DNA from: Bursaphelenchus xylophilus
Taxonomy: Eukaryota > Nematoda > Chromadorea > Rhabditida > Aphelenchoididae
NCBI GenBank assembly: GCA_904066235.2
Contig: CAJFCV020000005.1
Coordinates: 8,737,501-8,801,500 of the forward strand
Direction: 5' to 3'
DNA length: 64,000 nucleotides
Shown: positions 44,838 to 58,999 of the stretch, piece by piece
Layout of the letters: each line of letters begins with the position of its first letter
How positions within the stretch are numbered: the stretch's first letter is position 1
The notes under the pieces: generated by a model
Database searches by the model: none
Seen by the model: only the letters and a program-made list of their open reading frames with translations
Told to the model about the DNA's origin: nothing
Made by a program: the position numbers and the translations under genes

Positions 44838-46300
44838 CTGGCTGACAAAATTTTCTTTCCACCTCTATCTCGGGAACCGTTGGGCCTAGAACCTCCAAAT
44901 TCGACATAGAAACATTATGGGGCAATCTAACATCACACCCAAAAAATCATATCAGTTGATGCACTTTCAGTGCACTTTTTATGCAAACGGCAAAAACGTG
45001 ATGACAAAATTTTCTTTCCACCGCTTGTAAATCATAAGCCAGAGGGCGCTATGGCATGATTGTGGTGTCGTTGTGATCGCAAAGAAGTCCTCTTTCGATC
45101 CGTGGCACAATTTTACAGGACCTTTCGTTTGTTCGCCCTTGGGCGTCTGCCCATCGTTGCCTTGTCCGTTTTCTGCCAAATTCGTGGCCGAGAAGCTCGC
45201 AGAAGGCCCAAGGAGATGAAACTGCCCTTAAAAAATCTGGTATTTATGTCTGCAACATTGTTTACACCGGCAGTAAAATTAGATTCAATTTAAGTGTAAA
45301 ATGTGCACTTTCAGGGTTCGCGAAACCAGAAAATCGCTTATGTACAGAATGGAAAAGTCCAAATAACATGCGTTTACTAGACATATGGCGCATTTTAGGT
45401 ATTATACAACAGTCTGTGTTGAAATCTACTACCTTATCTTACCCCCTTCTGGTCTATGTCGTCTTTAGAAACGCAGGTTGTTGCATTATATGACGGGGAG
45501 GAATTGGCATTACTTAAGCTTGACATATTGGAACTTTTGACTACCAGACTACCTTAATACATTGACTTTGTCCTGCATTTAACGTTTTTGGCACGACAAG
45601 TTGCTTGCGCGGGAAGCTTAGGGTTGCAAATTTTGCACATGAGGCATGCGGAATCTTTCTTCTGCTCAAACCTAAACGCGACATCAGAGACTAAAATCGT
45701 CACGATTTTGTAGTATCATAGAAAACATATCAGCAAAAAAAGTTACTTGAATTGTCTGCAGTGTTCCCATAATAACGTAATTTTCTGGTAACGAGAACCC
45801 TGGAAGTGCACATTTTCCTATGAAACACGCTTAAATTAAATCTAATTCTACTGCCGGATTAAACAATGTTGCAACCATAAATACCAGATTTAATAAGGGC
45901 AGTTTCGTCTCCTTGGGCCTTCTGCGAGCTTTTCTGGCCGAGAGTTTAGCTGAAAACGGACAAGGCGACGATGAACAGACGCCCAAGGGCGAACAAACGA
46001 AAACTATTGTAAAATTGTGACACGGATCAAGAGAGGACTCCTTCGCGAACACAATGATACCACAATCATGGCTTAGTGCCCTCTGGCTTATGATTTACAA
46101 ACGTTTTTCCAAAGTGGAAAGAAAATTTTGTCATCCCGTTTTTTGCCTTTTGGATAAAAAGTGCACTGAAAAGTGCATCAAATGATATGATTTTTTGCGT
46201 ATGGTGTTAGATTGTCCCAGGATGTTTCTATGTCGAATTTGGAGTTTCTAGGCCCGGCGGTTCCCGAGATACGAGGTGGAAAGAAATTTTTGTCAGCCAG
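44838..46300. mobile_element. 1.46-kb TA-flanked inverted-repeat element
   Basis: TA at 44836-44837 and 46301-46302. The ends CTGGCTGACAAAA..TTTTTGTCAGCCAG are mirrored, and the arms extend about 500 bp each (44838-about 45340 and about 45800-46300), including mirrored blocks such as CAGAGGGCGCTATGGCA. The 460-bp centre (about 45340-45800) has no long ORF. It is a foldback-type element, too large for a typical MITE, with no visible transposase. Confidence 0.85.
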
Positions 46301-48371
46301 TATATGATGTGCGATCCAACCCTCACGGTTTTACCTCTCTATACAAGTAATCCAAGGCCACGGTGGAAAATCCTGTCACATTTTTTTTGACTCCAAATCT
46401 CAAACGCAACCTCTAAAAGGGCCTTCATTTCGAGCGTGAAGGCTTTTGTTTTTAGTAACTTTTTACAGTTCCGCACTCGTTCTGTTTGAACTCTCATTGG
46501 AAAAAACAGCGGCTAAAAGCAACACTCCGTTTTTACGCTACGAAATGAGTGGTTACGGTAAATGATGGGAGAGGAAATTAGGAGGGGAAATTCTTGAAGT
46601 TCTCCGAAAAAATTTAGATGAAACTTTGAGTGTGTGATTTGCTGGGCCATATATGTATTAATCATTGAAAATTTTAGCTTGCGTTGGAGATTCAGCTGAG
46701 GTATTTATTTAGCAGCTAATTTTAAATCTCGCGCTTCGCGGCTTAGAAAACGAAGTGTCCAATAAAATTGTTCGCCATTTCGACTGTAAATAGTTTTGGC
46801 AGCGGGAGACAAAAGACTTTGTTGGACATTTCGTTTCCCAAGCCGTCAAAATCCTAATTCAAAACTCGCCGTATTGGCGATTTAGCGACTATCAAGGGCA
46901 AAACACTACAGAAAATGGGGAGAAGAAGACGGAAAAGCAAAGTTTTTAACGATATCTGTGCGAATTTTGTGGGGAATTTTTTTTATTTCTTGAAAAGACG
47001 GTGTAACAGTCACCACAAATGCCAATATCCGACATCGATCATAGCAAAAAGGTTATTTCGATAGTAAAAGTGTCTGCAAAATATAAAATATCTAGGATAC
47101 ATCTTGTAAAAAAAACATTTGGACCAAATTTGATCAAAATCAAAATACGACATGATGACTTCCAAAAAAATCAAATTTTTCCAATTATTCTGATTTCTTC
47201 ACTTGAGTTTGTTTTCTTGTAAAAAACGTTTGATTGATTACCGATTTGCTACAAAAGTAGCAGACCGCCCCACTCAATTTTCTCAGTATTGTTAGCAAGC
47301 TTGTGTGGTCGTTTAAACTAGAGAAATATAAAAATCTTGCACTTTGACTAAATCACTTCTATTTGCTGATCTCCAATCTACTTTCTGTAATCAGCTGTAA
47401 CTTGTTGATTGTAACCAATAAACCTTTACACTTTGAGTTTATTCTTTACAGGACTTTTTTGAATTGAAATTCTTTCGTCGAAAAGTTAATTTCTAAATTA
47501 ATGAGTCCATTATTTTTTCGTCATCGAAAGTTTTTTAGCGCGTTAATCAAGGGCAAGAGGAATAGGGGCGAAAGTTGACGGTTTTTGGGAAATTTAGGTT
47601 CCAAGTTCGCGGTAGAGGAAAATCAACATTGAATCTTGATTTTGTAAGCCTTTTCTAGGGGTCCTAATAATCAACTTTGGAAAAAAATTAAACTCCATAC
47701 AGCAAAGATCTTTTATAAAAATGTATTTTTTTTTTGTTTCCTTGCGATTTGCAGTGCAGAAATATGGCTACAACCAAGATTTTCAGCAACTTATCTATTC
47801 TGGGGATGGCTTGGCCAAAAATTGTGGCCTAGCCAGCCGGTGGGGTTCGCACGGCGTGGTTCAAATCTGGCTTCGTTGGACGGCCTGTGGGCTGCAAATG
47901 GTCGTCTAGACCTATACAAAGCGCAATTAAATTTGTGCTCGAATGCTTTTCCCTCCACTTGTCATCAAAAAAAAGCTTAATATGTCACAATTTTTTTGTA
48001 CTTTAGCTACCAGTAATTTTATTTCTTGGCACCAAAAACCATAACTCAATTTCTATTTTTACAATTCTGCGAAAGCCATATACACGGTAATTGGTATGTT
48101 CAGACCCGCATCTCTAATTATACAGATGTAATAGAAACAGTAGCGGTAACTTGCGTAATTGTACTTGCAAGAATAACAGTAAGGTGGTCATATGTATGTG
48201 CAGTATATTAATATAGTTGTATGGAGTAGCCAAATTCCTTTTGCTTTACGTTTGACGCGTTGATGTCTGGTAAGGCATTATTTCACTAATGATTATTATG
48301 CAGTGCTTATTTCAGGGGGCCAAAATAACCATATTCCGAAAACGAGAGGCTTTTCTTGAAACGCGAGCAAA

Positions 48372-50362
<1,991 letters not shown>

Positions 50363-50445
50363 CCAATAAACAAATTGTTTACTCCGTTCGTTTATGCGGA
50401 ATAAAATTACAGAAGATTGCTGACATATTATGCAGAGATTCTATG

Positions 50446-52129
50446 CTAGAGATTTTGACCTCCGGCACACAACTCTTTTACATCTGCGCCTCGTATGTTC
50501 TTCATCCTTTGATATCTGACATGTGGGAGGTTCTGGTAGTAATTTGTGTCTAATCGATATCGGTACTTCTCAAGAAACGTTCGATTATAAAGAAGCTCCA
50601 ATAAGCAGACGGGAGGACGAATATCATATCCCTGGACAAATTTGTTTGCATACAAATGTGGCAAGTCTATTAGCCAGCTCAAATGGTCCACCTCTAACAT
50701 GCACATGCTATGGCGGATATTCTGACAGCCAGTTTTGTTCCACAGGGAGAATCTAAAGAATCTAATCTCAAAAGAGCCGTGTTATTATCAGTAGGAGATA
50801 GTGACAGTCTGCCGGGAAAGTTCTCGACAGACTGATAACGGTGCAAAAGAAGTCACTGTTAGTTGAGCTGCATACTCACCGTGTCACACCTCCAGTTTCA
50901 ATGCCCTCTTCCAAGCACTTCGTCGTGAATCCGCCAGGGACATTCACAGCATCCATAGAATTTAAGCTTGAATATAGCACCTCATCGAACCCATAATAAC
51001 TCTCATCTTCAATTTTCTGGGCTAGCTCGCGGATATTTACCTCATCGATTAGAAATTCGACGAACTCTTTGGTCAAGCTGACTTGAACCACGCTTTTACT
51101 AAAGTTGAATGTCGGTGAAGTACCAGTTAACGTCTCAACGTTTCTAGCAGCTGAATCTTGTGGTATTCTAACTTTATATTGAGCTTACGATCTTTGAACA
51201 CGTTCATGTTCTGTAACGTCCATTTTGAAGCATTTGGAAGCCGGCTGAATGGAAAGTTCCTTGTCGCCACATCGTTGGCGCCGTTTAAAAGTTTCAACAC
51301 TTTTATCATCTCCAAATTTGTTTTCAACGGAATGTCATCGTTCTATTGCCAAAGGGCTGAATTAAATTTAACCTCTCAGTTTCCATACCTGCAGTAACTG
51401 CACGTACTTCCACTCGAAATCTTTTATCAGCTCCAGACAATCCAGCTGTGCTGCATACATTTGATGGCCGAAACTTGTCACAATCCGCTGTTTTGCGGAC
51501 ACAAGAACGTTTGGGAAACATGAGGCCATTTGCAGCATGCGGTCGCGGAATTGCATGCCAGCTTTATAGTCAATTGAATAGCAGTAAGTGTTCTGAGGTT
51601 GGTATTGCACGGATAACATCATTTCCTGGAGGAAGTAGTCCTGAAAGTAGCTGTTAAACAGGTTCGGAGATCAGGAAAATATGCGCCTCAATATCGAAAT
51701 AAAACACTTTGGCGTAAAAATAGAATTTTCGTCACTTCTTACCTTGTAGACCAGCCTCACAAATGCAATTGGAAAACGCCTCTCCGCCTCTGAAAGTGGA
51801 GTTGGAGAGAAGAATCTTCGGCGTTTTATATCCGAACAATTCGTTGGCATAAACGGAATATCGTTCAACGGTATGCGGTCATGCGCCCTGTTGGCCACAT
51901 ACCCGCTGAAAGAATTGTCGAACGCAGGGCTGCAGCTAAACCTTTCGTCCGAGAATGGCTTCAAAAACGGTGGACAACACTTTCTTTCTTCAGTTTTAAT
52001 ATTGTCATCACGGCGTGTCCATCGAGATACTAGCCACATCAGGCAGAGTAATCCAAAAATTACGAATATTCGAGAGGCAACTACAACGGATACTAGTCTT
52101 TTTAATACCCGCGGTTTTCTCCGGTGCAT
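50446..52129 (-). CDS. Core-2/I-branching-type glycosyltransferase, GT14 (444 aa)
   Basis: Type II Golgi enzyme that would transfer GlcNAc (or Xyl) to branch O-glycans. Exons 52129-51743, 51640-51389, 51342-51173, 51098-50880, 50752-50446. The exon 3 donor is GTTAGA at 51172; the stronger-looking GTAAGC at 51188 breaks the frame. Basic tail, then membrane anchor at about 12-34. GT14 features: IAFVRLVYKDYF.QEMMLSVQYQPQNTYCYSID, CFPNVLV, the Branch-type LLQNDDIPLKTNLEM and GANDV, RKLN, then SLTKEFVEFL, a short E/D-rich segment, PGGFT, and LWNKTGCQNIRHSMC near the end. The many nematode GT14 genes (gly family) act on O-glycans; the acceptor is not predictable. A repeat-protein gene lies 190 bp upstream on the same strand. 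Confidence 0.9.
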
Positions 52130-52319
52130 CACGGCTAAATCCCATTCATGATTGTATAAAACTCCGACAAATCTCTGTGAATGATGTTTTATTTGTTTCA
52201 ACAAGAGACAAATAATCCCTGATTGAAAATACAAGCGCATATGGCAGTAGATGATCTTTCAGAAAGAACGGGTAACATTGTGATTGAAATCATAAACGCT
52301 ACAAGAGATCCGACAGAGC

Positions 52320-53658
52320 TTAGTATCCCGAGGCGGCAACTGGGGCGGCAGCTGGGGCGGGCTGCTCAACGGGAGCGGGGGCAGCCTCAGCGGGAGCGGC
52401 TTCTGGAGCTGGAGCGGCTTCAGCGGGGGCGGCCTCTGGGGCAGGGGCGGCTTCGGCGGCTGGGGCTTCTGGAGCTGGGGCGGCTTCGGCAGCTGGGGCC
52501 TCAGCGGCTGGGGCGGCTGGAGCTGGGGTCACTGGCTCATCTCCATAGCTGTTGTCTCTCTTCTTTCTGTATCCGGAGGCGGCAACTGGGGCGGCAGCTG
52601 GGGCTGGCTGTTCAACTGGAGCTGGGGCAGCCTCAGCTGGAGCGGCTTCTGGAGCTGGCGCGGCCTCAGCGGGAGCAGCCTCTGGGGCAGGGGCGGCTTC
52701 GGCAGCTGGAGCTTCTGGGGCGGGAGCGGCTTCAGCAGCTGGGGCCTCAGCGGCTGGGGCAGCTGGAGCCGGGGTCACTGGCTCGTCTCCGTAGCTGTTG
52801 TCTCTCTTCTTTCTGTATCCAGAAGCGGCAACTGGAGCAGCAGCTGGGGCGGGTTGTTCAACTGGAGCGGGGGCGGCTTCAGCAGGGGCGGCTTCAGGAG
52901 CTGGAGCGGCTTCTGGGGCTGGCGCGGCCTCAGCGGCGGGGGCAGCTTCTGGGGCAGGGGCGGCTTCTGGAGCTGGGGCGGCTTCGGCGGCTGGGGCCTC
53001 GGCAGCTGGGGCGGCTGGAGCTGGGGTCACTGGCTCGTCTCCGTAGCTGTTGTCTCTCTTCTTTCTGTATCCAGAAGCGGCAACTGGGGCGGCGGCTGGA
53101 GCGGGCTGCTCAACTGGGGCTGGGGCGGCCTCAGCTGGAGCGGCTTCTGGGGCTGGGGCGGCTTCAGCGGCTGGGGCCTCTGGGGCTGGAGCGGCTTCAG
53201 CGGGAGCGGCTTCTGGGGCTGGGGCGGCTTCAGCAGCTGGGGCCTCAGCGGCTGGGGCAGCTGGAGCTGGGGTCACTGGCTCATCTCCGTAGCTGTTGTC
53301 TCTCTTCTTTCTGTATCCGGAGGCGGCGACTGGGGCGGCAGCTGGGGCGGGCTGTTCAACTGGAGCTGGGGCAGCCTCAGCTGGAGCGGCTTCTGGAGCT
53401 GGCGCGGCCTCAGCGGGAGCAGCTTCTGGGGCTGGTGCGGCTTCGGCGGCTGGAGCTTCTGGAGCTGGGGCGGCTTCGGCAGCTGGGGCCTCGGCGGCTG
53501 GGGCAGCTGGAGCTGGGGTCACTGGCTCATCTCCGTAGCTGTTATCCCTCTTGTACACTGAAATCACGAGTCTCAAAATAAAAGCGATAGCACTTACATG
53601 ACTTGGATTGGATTCCGATAACGAGAACGGACAGAAGGATCAGGTTCAGAAAACGCAT
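52320..53658 (-). CDS. Secreted Ala/Pro/Glu repeat protein with RKKR-separated units (432 aa)
   Basis: Exons 53658-53598 and 53557-52320. Residues 1-19 are a signal peptide (MRFLNLILLSVLVIGIQS). The rest is five units of about 82-84 residues, spaced 246, 246, 252 and 246 bp, each made of NSYGDEPVTPAP, then runs of PAAEA/PAPEA, then VEQPAPAAAPVAASGY. RKKRD joins every unit to the next, and YKRD precedes the first. RKKR fits a furin/kex2 proprotein site, so the product may be cut into five nearly equal acidic peptides. The last unit ends exactly at SGY before the stop. The repeats are nearly identical, pointing to recent unit duplication or homogenisation. TATTTAAG on the minus strand lies at 53740-53747. 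No known domain; matrix or gland secretion is possible. Confidence 0.8.
52552..53541. repeat. Coding tandem repeat, ~246/252-bp unit
   Basis: Four full units start at 52552, 52798, 53050 and 53296; a partial fifth covers 52320-52551. The third interval is 6 bp longer (two extra codons). The repeat keeps reading frame on the minus strand, and, through composition alone, is open on the plus strand too. Confidence 0.85.
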
Positions 53659-55946
53659 TCTGTTCTTGGTTTTTTCCTTTGCAGTAAGAAGGAAGAGAAG
53701 CCAAACAATGTTCTGACGGTTCGGGGCGCCGTTCCGGTGCTTAAATATGGGAAACGGTTTAAAACTACAGAGGACCCGGCCGTTCACTTCTCCCGGTCCC
53801 TCGCCCGCCGATGTGGGCGTTCACGTTTGCAGTAAACGGGCTAGGCGTAGTAAATTTTGCGATTTCTCTCGCGCGCCATGATATTTTTTCCGTTTTTTCT
53901 CAGGGGACTGTTTCGATTTTTTTACTGGGCTTGTCTGGACGTCCGTATTGGGTTATATTTTTTAGGGGTTCAGAAATTTCCCTTTTCACGGGTATCTATC
54001 ATCTATCAAAAAAGGGGTGATCCCTTTCAGGTTTCCCCTCGGTCTATGGAAGTAGGTTTTGCGGAAAAGACGTAAGACTTTCCAAGAGGCTGGGAAAGGG
54101 TTGTTTAGATGGAAATGACAGAACGGCCACCCAACAAAAAAGTTTGAAAATACAAAAGCTTCTGTAGAACAAATCTGAGGGGACGAAGGTTTGATTTGGG
54201 GTTTCTATACGATCTCTTAGCCAAATATCTGCGCTGGTAAGTGAAAACAGTCCGCTTTGAGTAGGGTTTTATCTAAGAGTGATTTTTTATGGAATTCTAG
54301 CCATCTTGAGGTCAGTGTCTAGCAAAATACAAGATCAATGTAAGCCATAAAAAGTTTTGGTGAGAAGTTTGGTCAGAGATTCTCATCCCCAAAAAGGAAT
54401 TCAAAGAGTTTGTCATATAATAAAACAACACGCAACTCTTTGCAGGTGACGATCAAAAACTAAAGTGAAACCTGATCAAACCGCCACGACCAAGCTTTCA
54501 AATTCAAGGTCGTAGAGATCAAGTTTTCATGTTCTAATAAGGCGATTATCTCCTTACAAAAAATCGCTGTGTTCCAAATCCGGAAGGTTTATCTTTTCCA
54601 TAATCGTCTCGATTTCTTTTCGTCTCTGTCGCAACTTTTTGGGTTATTGCGCAATAGTTTTTTTTAACTTATTGCTATACTACATTCCATAAATGATGTG
54701 CAAAAAACTTTGAGGAACGCGCGATTTTTCGCTGTTTATTTTAAAATGAGTACGTATTCGTTAATATGCGCCGATGATTAATGATCTTTGAAGTAAAAAC
54801 TTTTGGGAGAGTGATAAACAAAATGTGTAAAGGGTTCAGAAAATGCGTTAGACTGACGTGGTTCCTAGGGAGGCTTTCGAAAACCACTGTGATTTGAAGC
54901 TCTCGCCGAGCTGAAGTTATAGGGCTTGCCTTGCATTCATTTCAGGCTTTAAAAGCATGAGTTTAGGTATATCTGAATGCCTTGTCAGAGTGGATATTGT
55001 TAGCCCAAAATTGGGGTCTTTAAGAAAAAAAATTGTCGTATAGACATCGACAGTTCATGTCTCGTATCAAAAATGACATTGAAGTTCCTAAACATTATTG
55101 TAACCCTCCGAACAGTGATTCAGCGTTTTCGAAGGCAATTTTAAAATTTTTTTCTTACATCGCTTTTCTCTTTGCTTCCCTAGGATCAAGACGTTTACAT
55201 TTCATTTCCAAATTTTGCGTTCTACTTCCAAGCCGATCCATAATTTGCCTTGTGTTTTTATTTTCTCCAATTTCCTTTTCTCAGAACGCCCTCTATTTGC
55301 GTCATTGCCGTCTGGAACGTCTCAAAGTTACAATTAGAGACCAAAAAAATCTCTTTAAACCGCTTCGCAAACTAGAATCAATCAAACAAAAAAGTTGTTC
55401 GCACTTCAATTTTTACAGTTTTTCATAAAAAATTTTGTAAATTTGCGCTTCCTGAAACTTTACTTGTTAATTATTATAACAAACAACTTGACGCCGAAAT
55501 TGAGACAAACCTGACGTTCGTTTAAAACTGAAATTTATTGCGTCAAAGTAGCAATCATCGGGCTTCTCAAAAAAGTTTTTTTATCGTAAAGAATTAAAGA
55601 TTGGAGTCTTAAAGAATGATAATTGCTTCCTGCTGAAAGCGAAAGTGGTAAAGATTTTTGCGTGAACATTTACAAGTGTTATTAGAAATGTTTTGAGTTT
55701 GTGGGTATTGTTTTTGGACTTGTTATACTGTTAAACACTTGAGAGGTTAAACAACGCAAGTTTGGTGTGAAACAAATAACGAAAATGGTCAATGTATTAT
55801 ACATCAAGATACGAAATAATTTTGAGTGGTTGAAATTTAGGGCTAAAGTCAACTCAACTACATGATCTCGATTGCTTAAATTTTGACCCAGCGCAGTGGA
55901 GTCACAGCCGAACAGTGACTGAAAAGGATGCTTGCTTTTGCCGATC

Positions 55947-56164
55947 CACGGCAAAGGAACTCTCCCTCCTCGTTTCGGCACTTCGCACACCCAGTATCGG
56001 TCGAAATTCACACGAAATGTCACAACAGAATTTTTCGTGTGGTTTTTCGATGGAAAAATGTTTTCCTCGAAATTATTTGATTGCTTTTGTCAGTTGTGAC
56101 ACTTTTTTTGGACGAAACTCATAAGTGGGCGGGCGGCATTTTTGTTTTATTTCGGTTTGCCGTC
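55947..56164. repeat. Repeat D, full-length copy
   Basis: CACGGCAAAGG at the left and TTTGCCGTC at the right; the body CCTCGTTTCGGCACTTCGC, AAATGTCACAA, AATTTTTCGTG, GTGGGCGGG matches the reverse complement of 63767-63986. No ORF of note. Confidence 0.75.
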
Positions 56165-56187
56165 ACTTTTGTGAAAGCGCTCAAGGA

Positions 56188-56422
56188 GTGACGCACGTCA
56201 AACTGAGGAGTCCGGTGACCGGAATAGACCCTTCGCTATCGGTTTTTTACACTTCGTCTTGATTTCGCAGAGAAAGAGGGAAAAAAGACACACAAAAACG
56301 TACTCTCTCGCCCCAAAAATTCCCCATTTCTTCCCCGACAAAACGTTTTTTCGCGTCTTTTTTGGCAAATTGCCAATCCATTCACCGGACTGTTTTTGCT
56401 TATCTCAGTTTGACGTGTGACG
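56188..56422. repeat. Element R, uninterrupted copy
   Basis: Inverted ends CGTCAAACTGAG..CTCAGTTTGACG with GTCCGGTGA/TCACCGGAC inside. It matches the two halves at 811-915 and 2732-2851 and so shows the pre-insertion structure there. Confidence 0.8.
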
Positions 56423-57435
56423 CTCAGATTTTGCTTATGCTTTGCTTACACAATGGGCCATCTCACCTATCATTCCCGAAAATTTTAGCTGGCTCTTTGC
56501 GGGCAAAGCCGGTATATTCAACAATCGTTGCCGAGGAGAAAGTACGTGGGATATTATGGACAGAAATCCGTTAGATGATACTACCCGGGGCTGTAGATTC
56601 GCTGGCATGTTTATAGACCAGCAAGTTGAGTCTATTATATTACAATAGCAAAAAGAAAAAAAATACAATAACAAAGAGAAAAAATTGTAGTAGAGTGAAA
56701 TAAAAGTAAGGAAATTGTTTTTTAAACGTATGAAATGATGGTCAATGTATTTGGGTTGAATTAGGAGCTATTTTTACAGTTGTTTTCGGTGTTTTTACCT
56801 TGCTCCCTTTTCCCAACATTAGCGAGAAGGCCCGACTCCCTGCTGCTTGAGGGCCGGGCCACCATTTTTGGCTCGGGCAGGCCGGAGAACCATGTTTACT
56901 GTAACTAAACAAACAAATATTCCTAATTAAAAAATTACAAATCCGCTTTACAATAAAAGATACGAGATTTTTGCCTTAATCACATTACTACTAAGGCCAT
57001 TAGGATTATTTCCATTCATCCCCTTCTGCGAATTGGAAAATAATCCATCTCTTGTTACAACTTCCATTTTTAAAAACCATCTTTTTCTCTGCTGTGTTTA
57101 TCCTTCCTTTGCGACCTTGCCATTCGCAATTTATTTTCCTGTTGATACTTCCAAACATACCGGTTTTGGGGTCCATGGAAAAAACATTGTTTTTGTGAAA
57201 AGTTTTTGTAAAAAGTGAAGGTCTTTCCTGGCAGTCTACAACAATTCATCGGAAAAAGGGAGAACAGAAAAACTTTTGAAACCACTTTGATTTTTGTGGT
57301 TTGGCGAATATTAACTTTTGCAATGAAAGAAATGTAATCGTTAGTCTAATATATATGCAAAAAATATTAAAAAATCAGTGATACAGTTGGCTTCTATCTC
57401 GACGAGAGAGAAGCAGATGCTAAAAATTACACATA

Positions 57436-57884
57436 CAGGGGAAGTACTCGAAGTGCGACGCTCAGATTTTGATGAAACTTGGCACAAATTTAGAATAATT
57501 TTTTCTAAGATATATGCGAGAATCCTAGCTCGCGCTTTGCAGAAACAACCAATATTTTTAGATCGAAAGTCGGCGAAAATTTAGGACTTTTTGCCGAATT
57601 TCGCCACGAAAAGTTTCATGCCTATTTCGATCGTAAAAAATAATTTTTCTACAAAAAATCAAATTTTTCCGCACGAAACTGCTAAAGTTATGGCCAAAAA
57701 AGCGATTTCTCCCTGACCGCTCTTCACGTTTATCGTGCTCCCTTGGCGGCTAAAATCGTTCGATATCTCGGCGGCGCCCGCAAAGCGCGAGCTAAAACTT
57801 TCAGGAATTAATGTTTAGTCCATACCCGACGTGTATGCAAATTTTAAAGAAAATCTGAGCGTCGCACTTGGAGTACTTCCCGTG
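57436..57884. repeat. Inverted-repeat element H
   Basis: Mirrored ends GGGAAGTACTC and AGTGCGACGCTCAGATTTT, plus an inner mirrored pair around CTAGCTCGCGCTTTGCAG / GCAAAGCGCGAGCTAAAA. A related but more degraded pair (CTTGCGCTTTGCAGG / CCTGCAAAGCAGAGG) lies at about 62455-62775. Confidence 0.7.
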
Positions 57885-57996
57885 TTAATGGAAAGATTGA
57901 GGAAAACTGTGATTCGCTTTTCCTCTACATGTGCCGTGGGTCATAAAAATGTGAAAAAACCCAACATCGAAAAAAATATTTTTTGACCTAACTACA

Positions 57997-58033
57997 TACA
58001 GCCCGCTTCAGTGACTCAGAAACCGCCTTGTAA
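57997..58033. repeat. Fragment resembling the end of elements A/B
   Basis: CAGTGACTCAGAAACCG followed by CCTTGTAA resembles the right end of element B (CTGACTCAGAAATCGTCTTTTAA). It is short and only suggestive. Confidence 0.4.
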
Positions 58034-58161
58034 ATGACATATTTATTCGACCCGTATTTGAAATGACATGGTATAAGATTGGAATGAGTGCAAGCTTTGA
58101 CAAGAATAGATACAGACAATAAATTTTGAATTTAAATACTCTAAACATCTTCAAAAATACA

Positions 58162-58946
58162 TTAAACATCGTCGATTGGTCCAGCTTTTTTCCAGAATTC
58201 CCTTGGCATCAGGATGTTCCATCTTCGTTCTTTCGGCTCCTCGTAGTCTTCGTCATCTTCCGAATCCACCGTAATCGCATAATAGTCTTTCGGAGTGGTG
58301 TAAACTGGCACTATGTCGTCTCTGGCGGTCTTTGACATCAGCTCATCGTATTTTGCCACCATTTTTTGCGAATTTTTCGGTCCAAATCGACAGTTTTGGA
58401 TGATTTTGTAGAGAAGGAACCCGGCCAATACCCAGATGATGAGATCGACGACGAGAAGAATAGCCATGTAAGAGGTTCGGTTGGGAAACTGAAAAAAATT
58501 GAATAATTTCTGAATAAATTTGTATGAATTTTTTAAAATAAGTTTAAATATTAGCTTCGTAAAAAAATAAATTGTATTTTAATGTAGCCACAAGTTTTGA
58601 AGTCTTTGATTTTACAGATTGAAAAATTTAAATTTCAAATTTCCCGCCAAAAACAAGTCTTGGCATTCTGTTGCAACCCTCAAAAATTGCCAAAAATTAA
58701 TTTGTAAACTATTATAAGGTGTAAAGAAAGTTTACTTACACTGTCAGTAACTTGAAAGACATCGCTTCGGACTTTCACAACATCTTTCCCAACTGATTCA
58801 ATCTCCTGTGTAAACGCGCTCAAACTCTTGTCCAATCCAGCAGTCAAATTGGTCATCCCGAAAGCCAAGTCATAGAAGATACGATGAGCTTTGACCAGCT
58901 GATCTTGGATATTCTGAACTTCAGCATCAATTGAACCTTCGGACAT
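58162..58946 (-). CDS. Small single-pass membrane protein with helical N-terminus (177 aa), unrecognised
   Basis: Exons 58946-58740 and 58488-58162, phase 0 (GTAAGT donor, TTTTCAG acceptor). Residues 1-69 are a soluble helical, heptad-like region (VQNIQDQLVKAHRIF, LDKSLSAFTQEIESVGKDVVKVRSDV). One membrane span lies at about 78-98 (AILLVVDLIIWVLAGFLLYKII). The cytosolic-looking tail has KYDELMSK, an acidic patch SEDDEDYEEPKERR and ends AGPIDDV. The plan (coiled coil, then span) recalls membrane-tethering or SNARE-like proteins, but no signature supports it. No signal peptide. Function unknown. Confidence 0.75.
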
Positions 58947-58999
58947 TTTGAAGAAATCTGGAAAAGGATGACATATTACATATACTGTAGGTCATAAGA

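Larger units (their letters stand above)
40600..48350. other. Gene-poor, repeat-containing stretch
   Basis: About 7.7 kb. Two TA-flanked inverted-repeat elements (41284-41788, 44838-46300) and a small 28-bp inverted repeat (46739-46766 with 46814-46841) account for part of it. Two doubtful ORFs (42971-43195 minus, 43268-43690 plus) are listed separately; I see nothing else that is well supported. Confidence 0.5.
53760..58150. other. Gene-poor stretch with dispersed repeats
   Basis: Contains repeat D (55947-56164), element R (56188-56422), inverted repeat H (57436-57884) and an end fragment resembling elements A/B (57997-58033). The ORF at 55033-55428 has no support beyond being open. Confidence 0.5.

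Noticed and set aside
47800..47890. Possible tRNA-like segment (GTGGTTCAAATCTGG B-box-like)
   Set aside because: The upstream A box is weak and no stems form; likely chance.
52320..53541. CRISPR array or satellite
   Set aside because: Regular repeats keep an open reading frame with a signal-peptide exon, so it is a coding repeat; the genome is eukaryotic.
52223..53581. 452-codon plus-strand ORF rich in Arg, Leu, Gln and Gly
   Set aside because: It is the antisense of the Ala/Pro/Glu repeat gene and is open only because of the repeat's composition; three plus-strand Ser/Gly/Ala ORFs there have the same origin.
50446..53658. Operon of the repeat protein and the GT14 gene
   Set aside because: Same strand with a 190-bp gap, but no convincing spliced-leader acceptor before the GT14 ATG and no functional link; left as tandem genes.
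55033..55428. 131-codon plus-strand ORF with hydrophobic middle
   Set aside because: Composition is typical of AT-rich non-coding sequence (Phe/Leu/Ser runs); no signal peptide or splice support.
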